Assembly (NCBI GenBank): GCA_963739245.1
Contig: CAVTZP010000003.1
Coordinates: 186,001 to 250,000, forward strand
Length of the DNA: 64,000 bases
Reading direction: 5' to 3'
DNA from: CAVTZP01 sp963739245
GTDB lineage: Bacteria; Chloroflexota; Dehalococcoidia; Dehalococcoidales; BS750m-G39
The notes beneath the pieces were generated by a model, which worked only from the letters and a program-made list of their open reading frames with translations, was not told where the DNA came from and did no database searches. The translations under genes were made by a program, and so were the position numbers. This document shows positions 35,078 to 43,291 of this stretch, one piece after another. The first letter of the stretch is position 1. Each line of letters opens with the position of its first letter.

Positions 35078-36213
35078 CGGTTATCTCCGCTAGCTAGTCG
35101 TCTGACCTCTTCTCTCGCCCAGCTATCAGCCGCCAGAATTTCCTCTAATGTGGGGTGGGAAGTAGCTTGATGTACTTCCAGCGCCTGCTCAACAAGCCTG
35201 GCGATATCGGTAAATTTGATGCGGCGAGATAAGAACAGTTCAACGGCGACCTCATCGGCGCCACAAAGGACGGCGGGATAAGTCCCCCCCTTCTTCCCCG
35301 CCTCCCTCGCTAGCTTAAGGCAGGGGAAGGTGTCAAGGTCAGGCGGCGCAAAGGTCAGCTCTTTAATAGTCTCCCAGTCAAGTTTGGGGAGTTTGGGGTT
35401 GGGCAGGCGCTCCGGATAAGATAGGGCGTATTGAATGGGCAGGCGCATGTCGGGGCAGCCTAGCTGGGCTTTAACCGAGCCGTCACTAAACTCAACCATG
35501 GAGTGAATGATGCTCTGGGGGTGGACTAAGACATTGATGCTGTCAACGGGCATGTCGAAAAGCCAGCGGGCTTCAATTACCTCAAGCCCCTTGTTCATCA
35601 GGGTCGCTGAGTCAATAGTAACCTTCCTCCCCATCCGCCATGACGGGTGTTTTAGCGCTTGCTCCGCCGTAACCTTATTTAGTTGGGCTGACGAATAATG
35701 ATAGAACGGCCCACCTGAGGCGGTCAGGATAATCCGGGTCGGCTTCTCGGTCTCACCCTCAAGGCATTGCCATATTGCGCTGTGCTCGCTGTCAACGGGC
35801 AGAATCTTTGCCCCGTTTCGTTTTGCCTCACCGACGATAATCTCCCCGGCCATGACCAGTGATTCCTTGTTGGCCAGGGCAAGCCTCTTGCCGGCTTTTA
35901 CCGCTGCCAGCGTCGGCTGAAGCCCCCATTTCCCCGAGGTCGCCATAACCACAATATCTACCTCGGGATGGCTTGCCATTTCTTCAAGCGGCAGGAACTT
36001 GTATTCGGCATTGGCGAGGGGAGCTTTTTTATCCTGAAAATAAACGAACCTTGGTTGGAACTTGTTTATTTGCTCTGCCAGCAAATCAAGGTTCTTCCCC
36101 GCCGCCAGCCCGATTATGCGGAAACGGTGGGGGTGGGCGCTAATTACTTCCAGTGTTTGACGACCGATGGAGCCGGTTGAACCAAGGACAGCTACTCGCT
36201 TTATATCGCCCAT
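35074..36213 (-). CDS. dxr: DXP reductoisomerase
   Basis: Converts 1-deoxyxylulose-5-phosphate to MEP with NADPH. 379 aa. VAVLGSTGSIGRQTLEV NADPH-binding N-terminus, ALANKESLVMAGE, metal site DSEHSAIWQCL, ILTASGGPF and GRKVTIDSATLMNKGLEVIEA. Overlaps cdsA by 13 bases and rseP by four. Confidence 0.97.
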   Translation of the reverse strand: MGDIKRVAVLGSTGSIGRQTLEVISAHPHRFRIIGLAAGKNLDLLAEQINKFQPRFVYFQDKKAPLANAEYKFLPLEEMASHPEVDIVVMATSGKWGLQPTLAAVKAGKRLALANKESLVMAGEIIVGEAKRNGAKILPVDSEHSAIWQCLEGETEKPTRIILTASGGPFYHYSSAQLNKVTAEQALKHPSWRMGRKVTIDSATLMNKGLEVIEARWLFDMPVDSINVLVHPQSIIHSMVEFSDGSVKAQLGCPDMRLPIQYALSYPERLPNPKLPKLDWETIKELTFAPPDLDTFPCLKLAREAGKKGGTYPAVLCGADEVAVELFLSRRIKFTDIARLVEQALEVHQATSHPTLEEILAADSWAREEVRRLASGDNR

Positions 36214-37013
36214 ATGACATAATAGTATACTACTACGCTAGCAAAGACAACGCTGTCTATCCGGTCTAGGACGCCGCCGTGTCCTGGAAATAGCCAGCCC
36301 GAGTCTTTTACCCCCGTGTTGCGTTTGAGCAGGGACTCCACCAGGTCGCCAAGTTGTCCGAAGAGGCTAACCAGTAAGCCGAGGATTATTGCTTGCCAGT
36401 AAGGGATGGGTATCAGCAGGGTAAAGAGTAGGCTAACTATAATAGCACCGACAACGCCGGCGATAGTGCCCTCCCAGGTCTTGCCTGGACTAATACGGGG
36501 GGCAAGCTTGTGCCTGCCCAGCGCCCTGCCGACAAAGAAGGCAGCAGTGTCAGAGGCAAAGTTGGTCGCCAGGGCAAAAAAAACCCAGTTCCTGCCGCCA
36601 TCCAGACCCCATCTTCCGCCATCCAGACCCCTTAGTGCCACAAGGTAACTCAGTAGCCAGCCGATGTAGAGGATTCCAGCTAAAGTCCACGCCCAGTCAG
36701 TAAAAGCCCCATCCTTTTTTGAGCGCCCCAGAAGCCAGATTAGAGAGAGCACTACGGCTGAGGTTAATAGCAATGGCACAGTAAAGTCATATTTAAAGTG
36801 CGGGCTTATGATAAATAATAGTGTCCAGATTAGCCCGAAGTAGGTGAGTGGTTGTAGCTTTGCCCCGGCCGCCAGTTTGTAGAATTCAAAGACCGCCAGT
36901 AGCCCCAAGATTGCCACTAGAACGGTGAACCAGGGGAGAGGTTCATTAAACCAGATAGCGGCGATTACGAGAGGAATGGCCCACAGCCCAGTTATAATCC
37001 TTTTCTTTAGCAT
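36201..37013 (-). CDS. cdsA: Phosphatidate cytidylyltransferase
   Basis: Integral membrane enzyme forming CDP-diacylglycerol. 270 aa with about eight hydrophobic segments; C-terminal signature LGDLVESLLKRNTGVKDSG..GHGGVLDRIDS is complete. Positioned between uppS and dxr, in the universal order. ATG 37013 is six bases after the uppS stop. Confidence 0.96.
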   Translation of the reverse strand: MLKKRIITGLWAIPLVIAAIWFNEPLPWFTVLVAILGLLAVFEFYKLAAGAKLQPLTYFGLIWTLLFIISPHFKYDFTVPLLLTSAVVLSLIWLLGRSKKDGAFTDWAWTLAGILYIGWLLSYLVALRGLDGGRWGLDGGRNWVFFALATNFASDTAAFFVGRALGRHKLAPRISPGKTWEGTIAGVVGAIIVSLLFTLLIPIPYWQAIILGLLVSLFGQLGDLVESLLKRNTGVKDSGWLFPGHGGVLDRIDSVVFASVVVYYYVIWAI

Positions 37014-37019
37014 AGCTGA

Positions 37020-37727
37020 CTATAACCCGCCGAAGCGTCTTTGCCTCTGGCTGTAGGCGAGCAGTGCCTTATCAACCTCTTTCTTATTGAAGTCAGGCCA
37101 TAGAACGTTGGTAAAGTAGTATTCGCTATAAGCCGTCTGCCAGATTAGAAAGTTGCTGAGGCGGAGTTCATCACCAGTGCGAATTAATAGGTCAACCTCG
37201 GGTAAGTCGGCGGTGTAAAGATAGCTGCTAAATATTTTTTCATCTATTTTCTCCGGCGGGATGCCTTTAGCGATAATGCGGCGGACGGCATCTAAAATCT
37301 CAGCGCGACCTCCGTAATTGAAGGCGAGACTGATAGTCATCCCGGTATTATTTTTAGTTAACTCCACCGCTCTATTTATCGATAGTTGCAGACTTTGTGG
37401 CAGCTCTTGAAGACGACCAAGGTGACGGAATCTAATCCCGCTCTTATGAAATCCAGAAAGGTCTTTATCTATTCTCTCCTCGGAGAGACGGAATAAACCT
37501 TTGACCTCATCTTCAGGGCGACTCCAGTTTTCGGTAGAGAAGGTATAAACGGTTACATATTTTATCCGGTAATTGTTGAGATATTCAAGCAAAGTGCTCA
37601 GGTTTCCGGCTCCTACCTTGTGGCCTTCAAGTCTGGGTAGCCCGCGCTGTTCTGCCCATCTACCATTGCCATCGGGCACAATGGCGATATGGTCAGGAAG
37701 AAGAGTAATTTTTTCGGCTATAGTTAT
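37020..37727 (-). CDS. uppS: Undecaprenyl diphosphate synthase, apparent ATA start
   Basis: cis-prenyltransferase making the lipid carrier for cell-wall synthesis. The first standard codon (GTG 37679) would cut into the active site, because DHIAIVPDGNGRWAEQRG, with the catalytic Asp, starts before it. Reading back in frame gives ITIAEKITLLPDHIAIV from ATA 37727, six bases after GGAGG, which lies in the last codons of frr. The upstream frame offers no ATG, GTG or TTG. 235 aa fits the family. FNYGGRAEI and RTGDELRLSNFLIWQ are also kept. The usual Met before DGNGRW is Pro, as in some cis-prenyltransferases. Confidence 0.9.
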   Translation of the reverse strand: MTIAEKITLLPDHIAIVPDGNGRWAEQRGLPRLEGHKVGAGNLSTLLEYLNNYRIKYVTVYTFSTENWSRPEDEVKGLFRLSEERIDKDLSGFHKSGIRFRHLGRLQELPQSLQLSINRAVELTKNNTGMTISLAFNYGGRAEILDAVRRIIAKGIPPEKIDEKIFSSYLYTADLPEVDLLIRTGDELRLSNFLIWQTAYSEYYFTNVLWPDFNKKEVDKALLAYSQRQRRFGGL

Positions 37728-37728
37728 A

Positions 37729-38286
37729 CTAGACCTCCATCAGTTCGGCTTCTTTATCTCGGGCTATCTGCTCAATACTGGCGATGAACTTATCAGTGAG
37801 CCTCTGTAGCTGGTCTAAGGCACGCTTGTGCTCATCCTGTGATATATCCTTATTCTTTTCCAGCTCCTTAAGTTCACCCATGGCGTCACGCCTCAGGTTG
37901 CGTATTATAATCTTTCTTTCCTCAACCCTCTTTCGCACCATCTTAGTTAGCTCTTGTCGCCGCTCTACGCTGAGTTGTGGCAGAACTAACCGGATTATAT
38001 TCCCGCTAATAGTAGGATTTAGCCCGAGGTCAGACTTGAGGATAGCCTTCTCTATGCCGGGTATGCTGGTTCGGTCCCACGGCTGGATGACGAGGAGCCT
38101 TGCCTCGGGGGCGGAAATGCCCGCGATTTGATTGAGTGGGGTGAGAGCGCCGGCATATTCTACCTTGAGGTGTTCTACCAAGGCGGGTGTGGCGTGTCCG
38201 GTGCGGATGGTGGCCAGTTCCCGCTTTAAACCCTCAACCGAGGCTCGCATCTTGGCTTCAGTGTTCTGTAAACTGGAGCTAACCAT
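37729..38286 (-). CDS. frr: Ribosome recycling factor
   Basis: Splits post-termination ribosomes with EF-G. 185 aa from ATG 38286, preceded by AAGGAG. LATIRTGHATPALVEHLKVEY and the long coiled-coil arm (VERRQELTKMVRKRVEERKI) are diagnostic. A longer frame exists to 38325 but overlaps pyrH. Its last codons (ATG GAG GTC TAG) contain the Shine-Dalgarno of uppS. Confidence 0.96.
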   Translation of the reverse strand: MVSSSLQNTEAKMRASVEGLKRELATIRTGHATPALVEHLKVEYAGALTPLNQIAGISAPEARLLVIQPWDRTSIPGIEKAILKSDLGLNPTISGNIIRLVLPQLSVERRQELTKMVRKRVEERKIIIRNLRRDAMGELKELEKNKDISQDEHKRALDQLQRLTDKFIASIEQIARDKEAELMEV

Positions 38287-38287
38287 G

Positions 38288-39013
38288 TTACTCCTTGGTG
38301 TATACCAAGGTGCCGATAGTTTCACCCATTACCACCCGTTGTAGGCTACGGGGTGCTTGGAGGTCAAAGACAACTATCGGCAGTTTGTTTTCCAGGCACA
38401 GGGAGAGGGCGGTGGCATCCATTACCTCCAGACGCAGGTTTAGTGCCTCAAGGTGGGTGAGTTCGTCAAACTTCTTGGCTTTGGGGTCGGTGAGGGGGTT
38501 AGCCGTGTAGATGCCATCAACGTTATTCTTGGTCATAAGCAGGACCTCGGCCTCAATCTCTATGGCGCGCAGTGCGGCTGCGGTATCAGTGGTCATATAC
38601 GGGTTGCCGGTGCCGGCGGCGAAGATAACCACCCGCCCCTTCTCCAGGTGACGAATGGCGCGGCGCCGGATAAAGGGCTCAGCCACCTGTTGAATATCTA
38701 TGGCGGACTGGGTTCTGGTAGTTACCCCTTCTCTCTCCAGGGCGTCTTGGAGGGCAAGGGCGTTTATTACTGTTGCCAGCATCCCGGCGTAGTCAGCGGT
38801 GACCCGGTCCATCCCCTGCCCCTCAGCCTTAGCCCCACGCCAGATGTTACCGCCGCCAACAACAATGGCGATACCAACACCCATCTCGGTCACCTGTTTA
38901 AGCTGCCTGGCTATCTTGGTCAGAGTAGCCGGGTCAATGCCATAAGTAGTTCCACCGGCGAAGGCTTCACCGCTGAGTTTAAGCAGGACACGCTTATATT
39001 TGGTAGTCGTCAT
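38288..39013 (-). CDS. pyrH: UMP kinase
   Basis: Bacterial UMP kinase of the amino-acid-kinase fold. 241 aa; YKRVLLKLSGEAFAG, VVGGGNIWRG, DYAGMLATVINALALQ and RVVIFAAGTGNPYMTTDTAAALRA are conserved. Overlaps tsf by four bases (ATGA) and sits two bases before frr. Confidence 0.97.
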   Translation of the reverse strand: MTTTKYKRVLLKLSGEAFAGGTTYGIDPATLTKIARQLKQVTEMGVGIAIVVGGGNIWRGAKAEGQGMDRVTADYAGMLATVINALALQDALEREGVTTRTQSAIDIQQVAEPFIRRRAIRHLEKGRVVIFAAGTGNPYMTTDTAAALRAIEIEAEVLLMTKNNVDGIYTANPLTDPKAKKFDELTHLEALNLRLEVMDATALSLCLENKLPIVVFDLQAPRSLQRVVMGETIGTLVYTKE

Positions 39014-39528
39014 TTTCCTGACTTCGGCTCGCCGGCTTCAAAGCGGGCAAATCGGCTTATCCTGATATTCTCCCCTACCTTGGCGATAGTTTCAGCAATA
39101 ATTTCCTTGACTGTCCTGGTTGGGTCCTTTATGTCGGCTTGGAGGAGCAGGCACTGGGCTTGCAGTTCGCCCTCGTTTTCTGGGGGTGCTTCTTCTTTTG
39201 AGATGAACTGGGGGTTCATGGCGGCTACCTGCATTGCCAGGTGGTGAGCCAGTTCCTTGAACTCGTCGGTGCGGGCGACAAAGTCAGTTTCACAGTTTAC
39301 CTCAACCATGGCGCCAATGCGCCCCCCGGCATGGACATAGGCTTCAATTAATCCCTGTGTGGCAGAGCGCTTTGATTTTTTCTCAGCTTGAAAAAGGCTT
39401 TTTTGTTTTAGAATCCGGAGCGCCTTTTCTATATCTCCTTCTGCCTCAATAAGGGCGCTCTGGCACTGCATAACGGCGGCTCCAGACTGTTCCCTTAGCT
39501 CCCTTACCCTCTCTAGCGGGATTTTCAA
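39010..39528 (-). CDS. tsf: Elongation factor Ts, short form
   Basis: Nucleotide-exchange factor for EF-Tu. N-terminal UBA-like domain IPLERVRELREQSGAAVMQCQ and the core VEVNCETDFVARTDEFKELAHHLAMQVAA. At 172 aa it lacks the second half of the dimerisation domain found in E. coli, like other short EF-Ts (Thermus, some Chloroflexi). TTG 39528 overlaps the rpsB stop (TTGA). Confidence 0.96.
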   Translation of the reverse strand: MKIPLERVRELREQSGAAVMQCQSALIEAEGDIEKALRILKQKSLFQAEKKSKRSATQGLIEAYVHAGGRIGAMVEVNCETDFVARTDEFKELAHHLAMQVAAMNPQFISKEEAPPENEGELQAQCLLLQADIKDPTRTVKEIIAETIAKVGENIRISRFARFEAGEPKSGK

Positions 39529-40331
39529 CCTTCTTCTCCTTCTTTTTTACCTTCGTCGGGGGTGAAAATAAAAGTCTCAGTGATTTCTAAGCTCTCTGCT
39601 GTCTCCTCCCCCTTTTTCTCACCTGCCTCAGTTGGAGCCACTGCCTCGCCAGTCTTACCCTCAATAATCGCATCGGCAATCTTACTGCACATGAGCTTGA
39701 TGGCTTTGATGGCATCGTCGTTGGCGGGGATAGGGTAGTCTATCTCATTGGGGTTGCAATTGGTATCAACTATGGCTATAACCGGTATCCCCATGCGTCT
39801 GGCTTCAGCCAGGGCAATCTTTTCTTTGGTCGGGTCAACAATGTAGAGTGCGTTGGGCAGGTTGGTCATCTCCTTAAAACCGCCCATCAGCCGATTGAGG
39901 CGCAAAATCTCCTTCTCCAGCTTTTGAGCTTCCTTTTTTGGTAGACGCTCAAAGTCCCCTCTGGATTTTTGGTCTTCCAAGCGGACTAGCTGGTCTATTC
40001 GGGCCTGGATGGTGACAAAATTGGTCAGCACCCCTCCCAGCCAGCGTTGATTAACATAATACATACCGCAGCGCTTTGCCTCTAGTTCTATAGCTTCCTG
40101 AGCCTGCTTTTTGGTGCCAACAAAAAGGATGACGCCCCCCTCTGCGGCTACTTGCTTAGCAAACTCACATGCCTTGGCTAACATGGCAGCAGTTTGTTCT
40201 AGGTCAATGATATGAATGCCCTCACGCTTGGTGAAGACATATTTCTTCATCGCCGGGTGCCAGCGGCTGGTCTGATGGCCAAAGTGGGCCCCGGCTTCTA
40301 ATAACTCCTTAATGGTGACTGTATCCGGCAA
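39525..40331 (-). CDS. rpsB: 30S ribosomal protein S2
   Basis: Ribosomal protein near the S1 site, 268 aa. VTIKELLEAGAHFGHQTSRWHPAMK, QRWLGGVLTNF and IVDTNCNPNEIDYPIPANDDA are conserved. The C-terminus is extended and acidic (EEGEEG-like). Starts with TTG 40331, AGGGG upstream. First gene of the long leftward operon. Confidence 0.97.
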   Translation of the reverse strand: MPDTVTIKELLEAGAHFGHQTSRWHPAMKKYVFTKREGIHIIDLEQTAAMLAKACEFAKQVAAEGGVILFVGTKKQAQEAIELEAKRCGMYYVNQRWLGGVLTNFVTIQARIDQLVRLEDQKSRGDFERLPKKEAQKLEKEILRLNRLMGGFKEMTNLPNALYIVDPTKEKIALAEARRMGIPVIAIVDTNCNPNEIDYPIPANDDAIKAIKLMCSKIADAIIEGKTGEAVAPTEAGEKKGEETAESLEITETFIFTPDEGKKEGEEG

Positions 40332-40369
40332 GATTTAAACCCCTTTCTATTATTCGTCGTTAGCTTAAC

Positions 40370-40398
40370 AGTATAGCATACAAACTATCGGGCAACAA
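40370..40398 (-). promoter_or_regulatory. Promoter of the rpsB operon
   Basis: On the minus strand TTGTTG (40398-40393), 17-base spacer ending in TGC, TATACT (40375-40370): an extended -10 promoter about 40 bases before rpsB. Confidence 0.55.
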
Positions 40399-40431
40399 CA
40401 TATAGGTTTTCGTGCTGACTTTAGCGTGTGA

Positions 40432-40437
40432 TATAAT
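40432..40437 (+). promoter_or_regulatory. smpB -10 box
   Basis: TATAAT preceded by a TGTGA extended-type context; no good -35. The predicted transcription start coincides with the smpB GTG at 40444, so the mRNA may be leaderless. Confidence 0.5.
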
Positions 40438-40443
40438 TTAATT

Positions 40444-40908
40444 GTGGTGATAAAAGCAGTAGCCACCAATCGCAAGGCTTATCACAATTATCACTTGAGC
40501 GAGAGCGTGGAAGCCGGCATTGCCCTTACTGGTACGGAGATAAAGTCAGTCCGAGCCGGCAGGGTGAGCCTGGCTGAGGCCTATGTCAGACCTGAGGAGG
40601 GGGAATTATGGCTGGTCAATGCCCATATCGCTCGCTATGACGCCGGCAGTTATATGAGTCACGAGCCAACCCGACCGCGCAAGCTTCTATTGCATCGTAG
40701 GCAGATTAATGACCTTACGAGACGGGTGGTGGAGAAGGGCTTTACTCTGGTCCCACTTAAGTTGTATATTAAAGATAGCCTGGCTAAGGTCGAGGTGGCC
40801 TTAGGCAAGGGTAAAAAGCTTTACGATAAGCGAGAGGCAATAGCCCGCCACGATGCGGAGAGGGAGATTGAGCGAGCGATAAAAAGCCGCGGGCTTAAAA
40901 GGAGGTAG
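40444..40908 (+). CDS. smpB: SsrA-binding protein SmpB
   Basis: Partner of tmRNA in ribosome rescue. 154 aa; NRKAYHNYHLSESVEAGIALTGTEIKSVRAGRVSL, LVNAHIARYD, PRKLLLHRRQI and the basic tail KLYDKREAIARHDAEREIERA are conserved. The gene is immediately followed by ssrA, 20 bases later. No Shine-Dalgarno; the -10 box lies seven bases upstream, suggesting leaderless translation. Confidence 0.96.
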   Translation: MVIKAVATNRKAYHNYHLSESVEAGIALTGTEIKSVRAGRVSLAEAYVRPEEGELWLVNAHIARYDAGSYMSHEPTRPRKLLLHRRQINDLTRRVVEKGFTLVPLKLYIKDSLAKVEVALGKGKKLYDKREAIARHDAEREIERAIKSRGLKRR

Positions 40909-40927
40909 TTGAGCTTTTAAAATAGAT

Positions 40928-41282
40928 GGGGACGCGTGGGTTCGACAGGGGAGGTAGGCTACAGGGTTGCAAGCTGAGGTGCCGCTAACCTCATAAAACA
41001 AGTGGCAAAAAATAACTGGCGAACCTGAATTCGCTTACGCAGCCTAATTAAACAGGCTGCGCGCTCAACCTAACCTGTCCTCAATGGGTTGGGATTGGGT
41101 GCCGAAAAATTGAGGTGCCACCATCCCGATGCCGATAAGGGTGGTGAAAGAGTTATCGGCTGGCCTGGCTAAACTCGGTCAGCAGAGGCTAGCCGGGCGA
41201 GATAAAAGAGCTGACTAAGCTTGTAGTATATTCTGGGCAGCTTCTCTTGGACGGGGAGTTCAACTCTCCCCCGTCTCCACCA
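40928..41282 (+). ncRNA. ssrA: Transfer-messenger RNA
   Basis: Alanine-charged rescue RNA. tRNA-like ends pair: GGGGACG (40928-40934) with CGTCTCC, then encoded ACCA (41279-41282). T-loop GGTTCGAC-type and AGTTCAACTCTCC near the 3' end. The tag frame ends in GEPEFAYAA followed by TAA in the loop of a GCAGCC/GGCTGC hairpin. The resume codon is unclear: with the A run at 41007-41012 as written (six A), no GCA is in frame. With five A it would be GCA and the tag AKITGEPEFAYAA. Confidence 0.95.
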
Positions 41283-41293
41283 GAAATTTAACG

Positions 41294-41325
41294 GCGCCAG
41301 CTTTAAAAGGCCGGCGCTTTCTTTT
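41294..41325 (+). terminator. Terminator after ssrA
   Basis: GCGCCAGC / GGCCGGCGC imperfect stem with a TTTAAAA loop, then TTTCTTTT. It overlaps the end of the convergent ABC permease gene and may act both ways. Confidence 0.7.
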
Positions 41326-42112
41326 ATTCCTGGCTACCGAATGACCACATCGCCAGAATGACCATGACTATCCCGAAGGCGGCTACTACTATCAAGTCCT
41401 CGCCAATGGACATGGTGTGTCCAAAGATACTAATGCCCAGGGAAACGGTCGGCTCGGCTCCGAGCACCAGGTGGCGTATCGAGTCAATACCATAGGTTGC
41501 CGGGTTGATTTTGACCAGGATACTCATCCAGTGGGGCAGATTGTTAACCGGGAAGAAGACACCGGAAAGGAATATCATCGGGAACATGAGTAGCTGCATC
41601 ACTGCCTGGTGGGCTTCCATGGACTTAATCCGGGAGGCAAGGAATATTCCCATCGCCGACAGGGCGCAGGCGACCAAAAACATTATTGGTATTAGCCTGG
41701 GCAGTATTTCTGGGGGAAAGACGACGCCAAAAATTGGGGCAAAGAGCAGTATTATTATCCCCTGTATCAGGGCAATGGTGGCTCCGCCCAGTGTTTTGCC
41801 TGCAGCTACTGCCACCCGGCTGATGGGTGCTACCAAAACCTCTCGGAGAAAGCCAAATTCACGGTCCCAGACCACAGATACCCCTGACATGAAAGAGGTC
41901 ATCAGCACCGTCATACCAATGATGCCGGGAAACATGAACTTGGAGAAATCAACCCCCGGGGCGAGCATGCCCATACTGCCGCCCAGTCCGCTGCCAAAAA
42001 CTATTAGAAATAGCAGGGGGAAGGCTAGGGAGATTACCATGCGCATCTTATCCCGCCAGAACCTGAGCAAATCGCGATACCAGATAGTGTAAATACCCCG
42101 TAGGCTATTCAT
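41324..42112 (-). CDS. ABC-2 type transporter permease (DrrB-like)
   Basis: Membrane half of an exporter for drugs or lipids. 262 aa with about six hydrophobic segments (VISLAFPLLFLIVFGSGL; FPGIIGMTVLMTSFMSGV; LIQGIIILLFAPIFGVVF; others) and the family motif DREFGFLREVLVAPISR. C-terminal to the ATPase gene in the operon, as normal for DrrAB/NodIJ-like systems. AAGGAGA precedes ATG 42112. Substrate not deducible. Confidence 0.9.
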   Translation of the reverse strand: MNSLRGIYTIWYRDLLRFWRDKMRMVISLAFPLLFLIVFGSGLGGSMGMLAPGVDFSKFMFPGIIGMTVLMTSFMSGVSVVWDREFGFLREVLVAPISRVAVAAGKTLGGATIALIQGIIILLFAPIFGVVFPPEILPRLIPIMFLVACALSAMGIFLASRIKSMEAHQAVMQLLMFPMIFLSGVFFPVNNLPHWMSILVKINPATYGIDSIRHLVLGAEPTVSLGISIFGHTMSIGEDLIVVAAFGIVMVILAMWSFGSQE

Positions 42113-42135
42113 AAGTCTCCTTCATCACCAGGTAC

Positions 42136-43125
42136 TCAGCGCCCCATCCGGTAGCGACTGTGCCGCCGCATTATTTCCTTCAGCTCGCTCTTAGCCGCCT
42201 CATCCCTGAGCCGATGGCCGGTTAACTTGAGGAAGACGTCATCTAAGGTCGGTCGGCGCAGGCTAACGCTGCGGATTTCGGTGGCGAGCCCCTTTATCAA
42301 GGTGGGGATGAACCTCTCCCCATCGGCAATCTCAAAGGTTATTTGCTCACCATCGTGTTCGGCGCTAATATGGTATCGTTCCTTAAGTTCCGCCTGAGCC
42401 CTCTGGTTATCCACCGTGTTCAGGCTAATCATGTCCCCACCCACCATGCCCTTCAGCCCCTTCGGGCTATCCAGGGCGATGAGCTTGCCATAATCCATAA
42501 CCGCAATATGGTGGGCATACTCGGCTTCATCCATATAGTGGGTGGTGAGGAAGACGGTGGTCCCCTCTGTCCGGCTTAGGTTGAGGATGAAATCCCAGAG
42601 GCGGCGCCGGGTCTGAGGGTCAAGTCCAAGGGTTGGCTCATCCAGGAAAAGCACCTTGGGGCGGTGAAGTAGCCCTCGGGCAAGCTCAAGGCGCCGTTTC
42701 ATACCACCGGAGAAGGTCTTGACTATATCGTTGCGCCTCTCCCATAGCTCAACCATCGTCAGCACCTGCTTTATCCTCTCCTTCCTTAGCGGGGCGGGAA
42801 CATTATAAACACGGGCATGGAAGTCCAGATTCTCCATGGCAGTCAGCCGGTCATCTAGACTGGGGTCTTGAAATACCAGCCCGATGCACTGACGCACCTG
42901 ACTCTGTTGACGGCTAATGTCAAAGCCATTGACCAGTGCCCTGCCTGAGGTCGGCTTAGATAGGGTGCACAGGGTGCTGATCACCGTTGTCTTTCCCGCT
43001 CCATTGGGTCCAAGAAGACCAAAGACCTCCCCCCGGTTAACACTGAAGCTAATGTCATTTACTGCTACCAGGTTTTTGTAGTTCTTTACCAGGTGTTCCA
43101 CCTCAATGATATGTTTGTTTGACAT
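42136..43125 (-). CDS. ABC transporter ATP-binding protein (DrrA-like)
   Basis: Motor subunit partnering the adjacent permease. 329 aa. Walker A GLLGPNGAGKTT near residue 38, signature FSGGMKRRLELARGL, Walker B VLFLDEPTLGLD, H-loop LTTHYMDEAE, and the C-terminal DrrA-type extension. ATG 43125 follows GAGGGG; an in-frame GTG lies two codons upstream. The permease starts 23 bases downstream. Confidence 0.93.
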   Translation of the reverse strand: MSNKHIIEVEHLVKNYKNLVAVNDISFSVNRGEVFGLLGPNGAGKTTVISTLCTLSKPTSGRALVNGFDISRQQSQVRQCIGLVFQDPSLDDRLTAMENLDFHARVYNVPAPLRKERIKQVLTMVELWERRNDIVKTFSGGMKRRLELARGLLHRPKVLFLDEPTLGLDPQTRRRLWDFILNLSRTEGTTVFLTTHYMDEAEYAHHIAVMDYGKLIALDSPKGLKGMVGGDMISLNTVDNQRAQAELKERYHISAEHDGEQITFEIADGERFIPTLIKGLATEIRSVSLRRPTLDDVFLKLTGHRLRDEAAKSELKEIMRRHSRYRMGR

Positions 43126-43291
43126 CTTCACCCCTCATTTTATACTGGCGGTTGTTTTGGTGCAAACGCTTTTGACATTAAACGGTAAAAAATCTTCCCC
43201 TCTAAGCAATATTTGTAAGACACCTATTGGTGTTTTCTTTCATTTGTGGTAGAATTTGCGCCGAAGTTGTAGTTGCAGGGGGAGGAGGATT

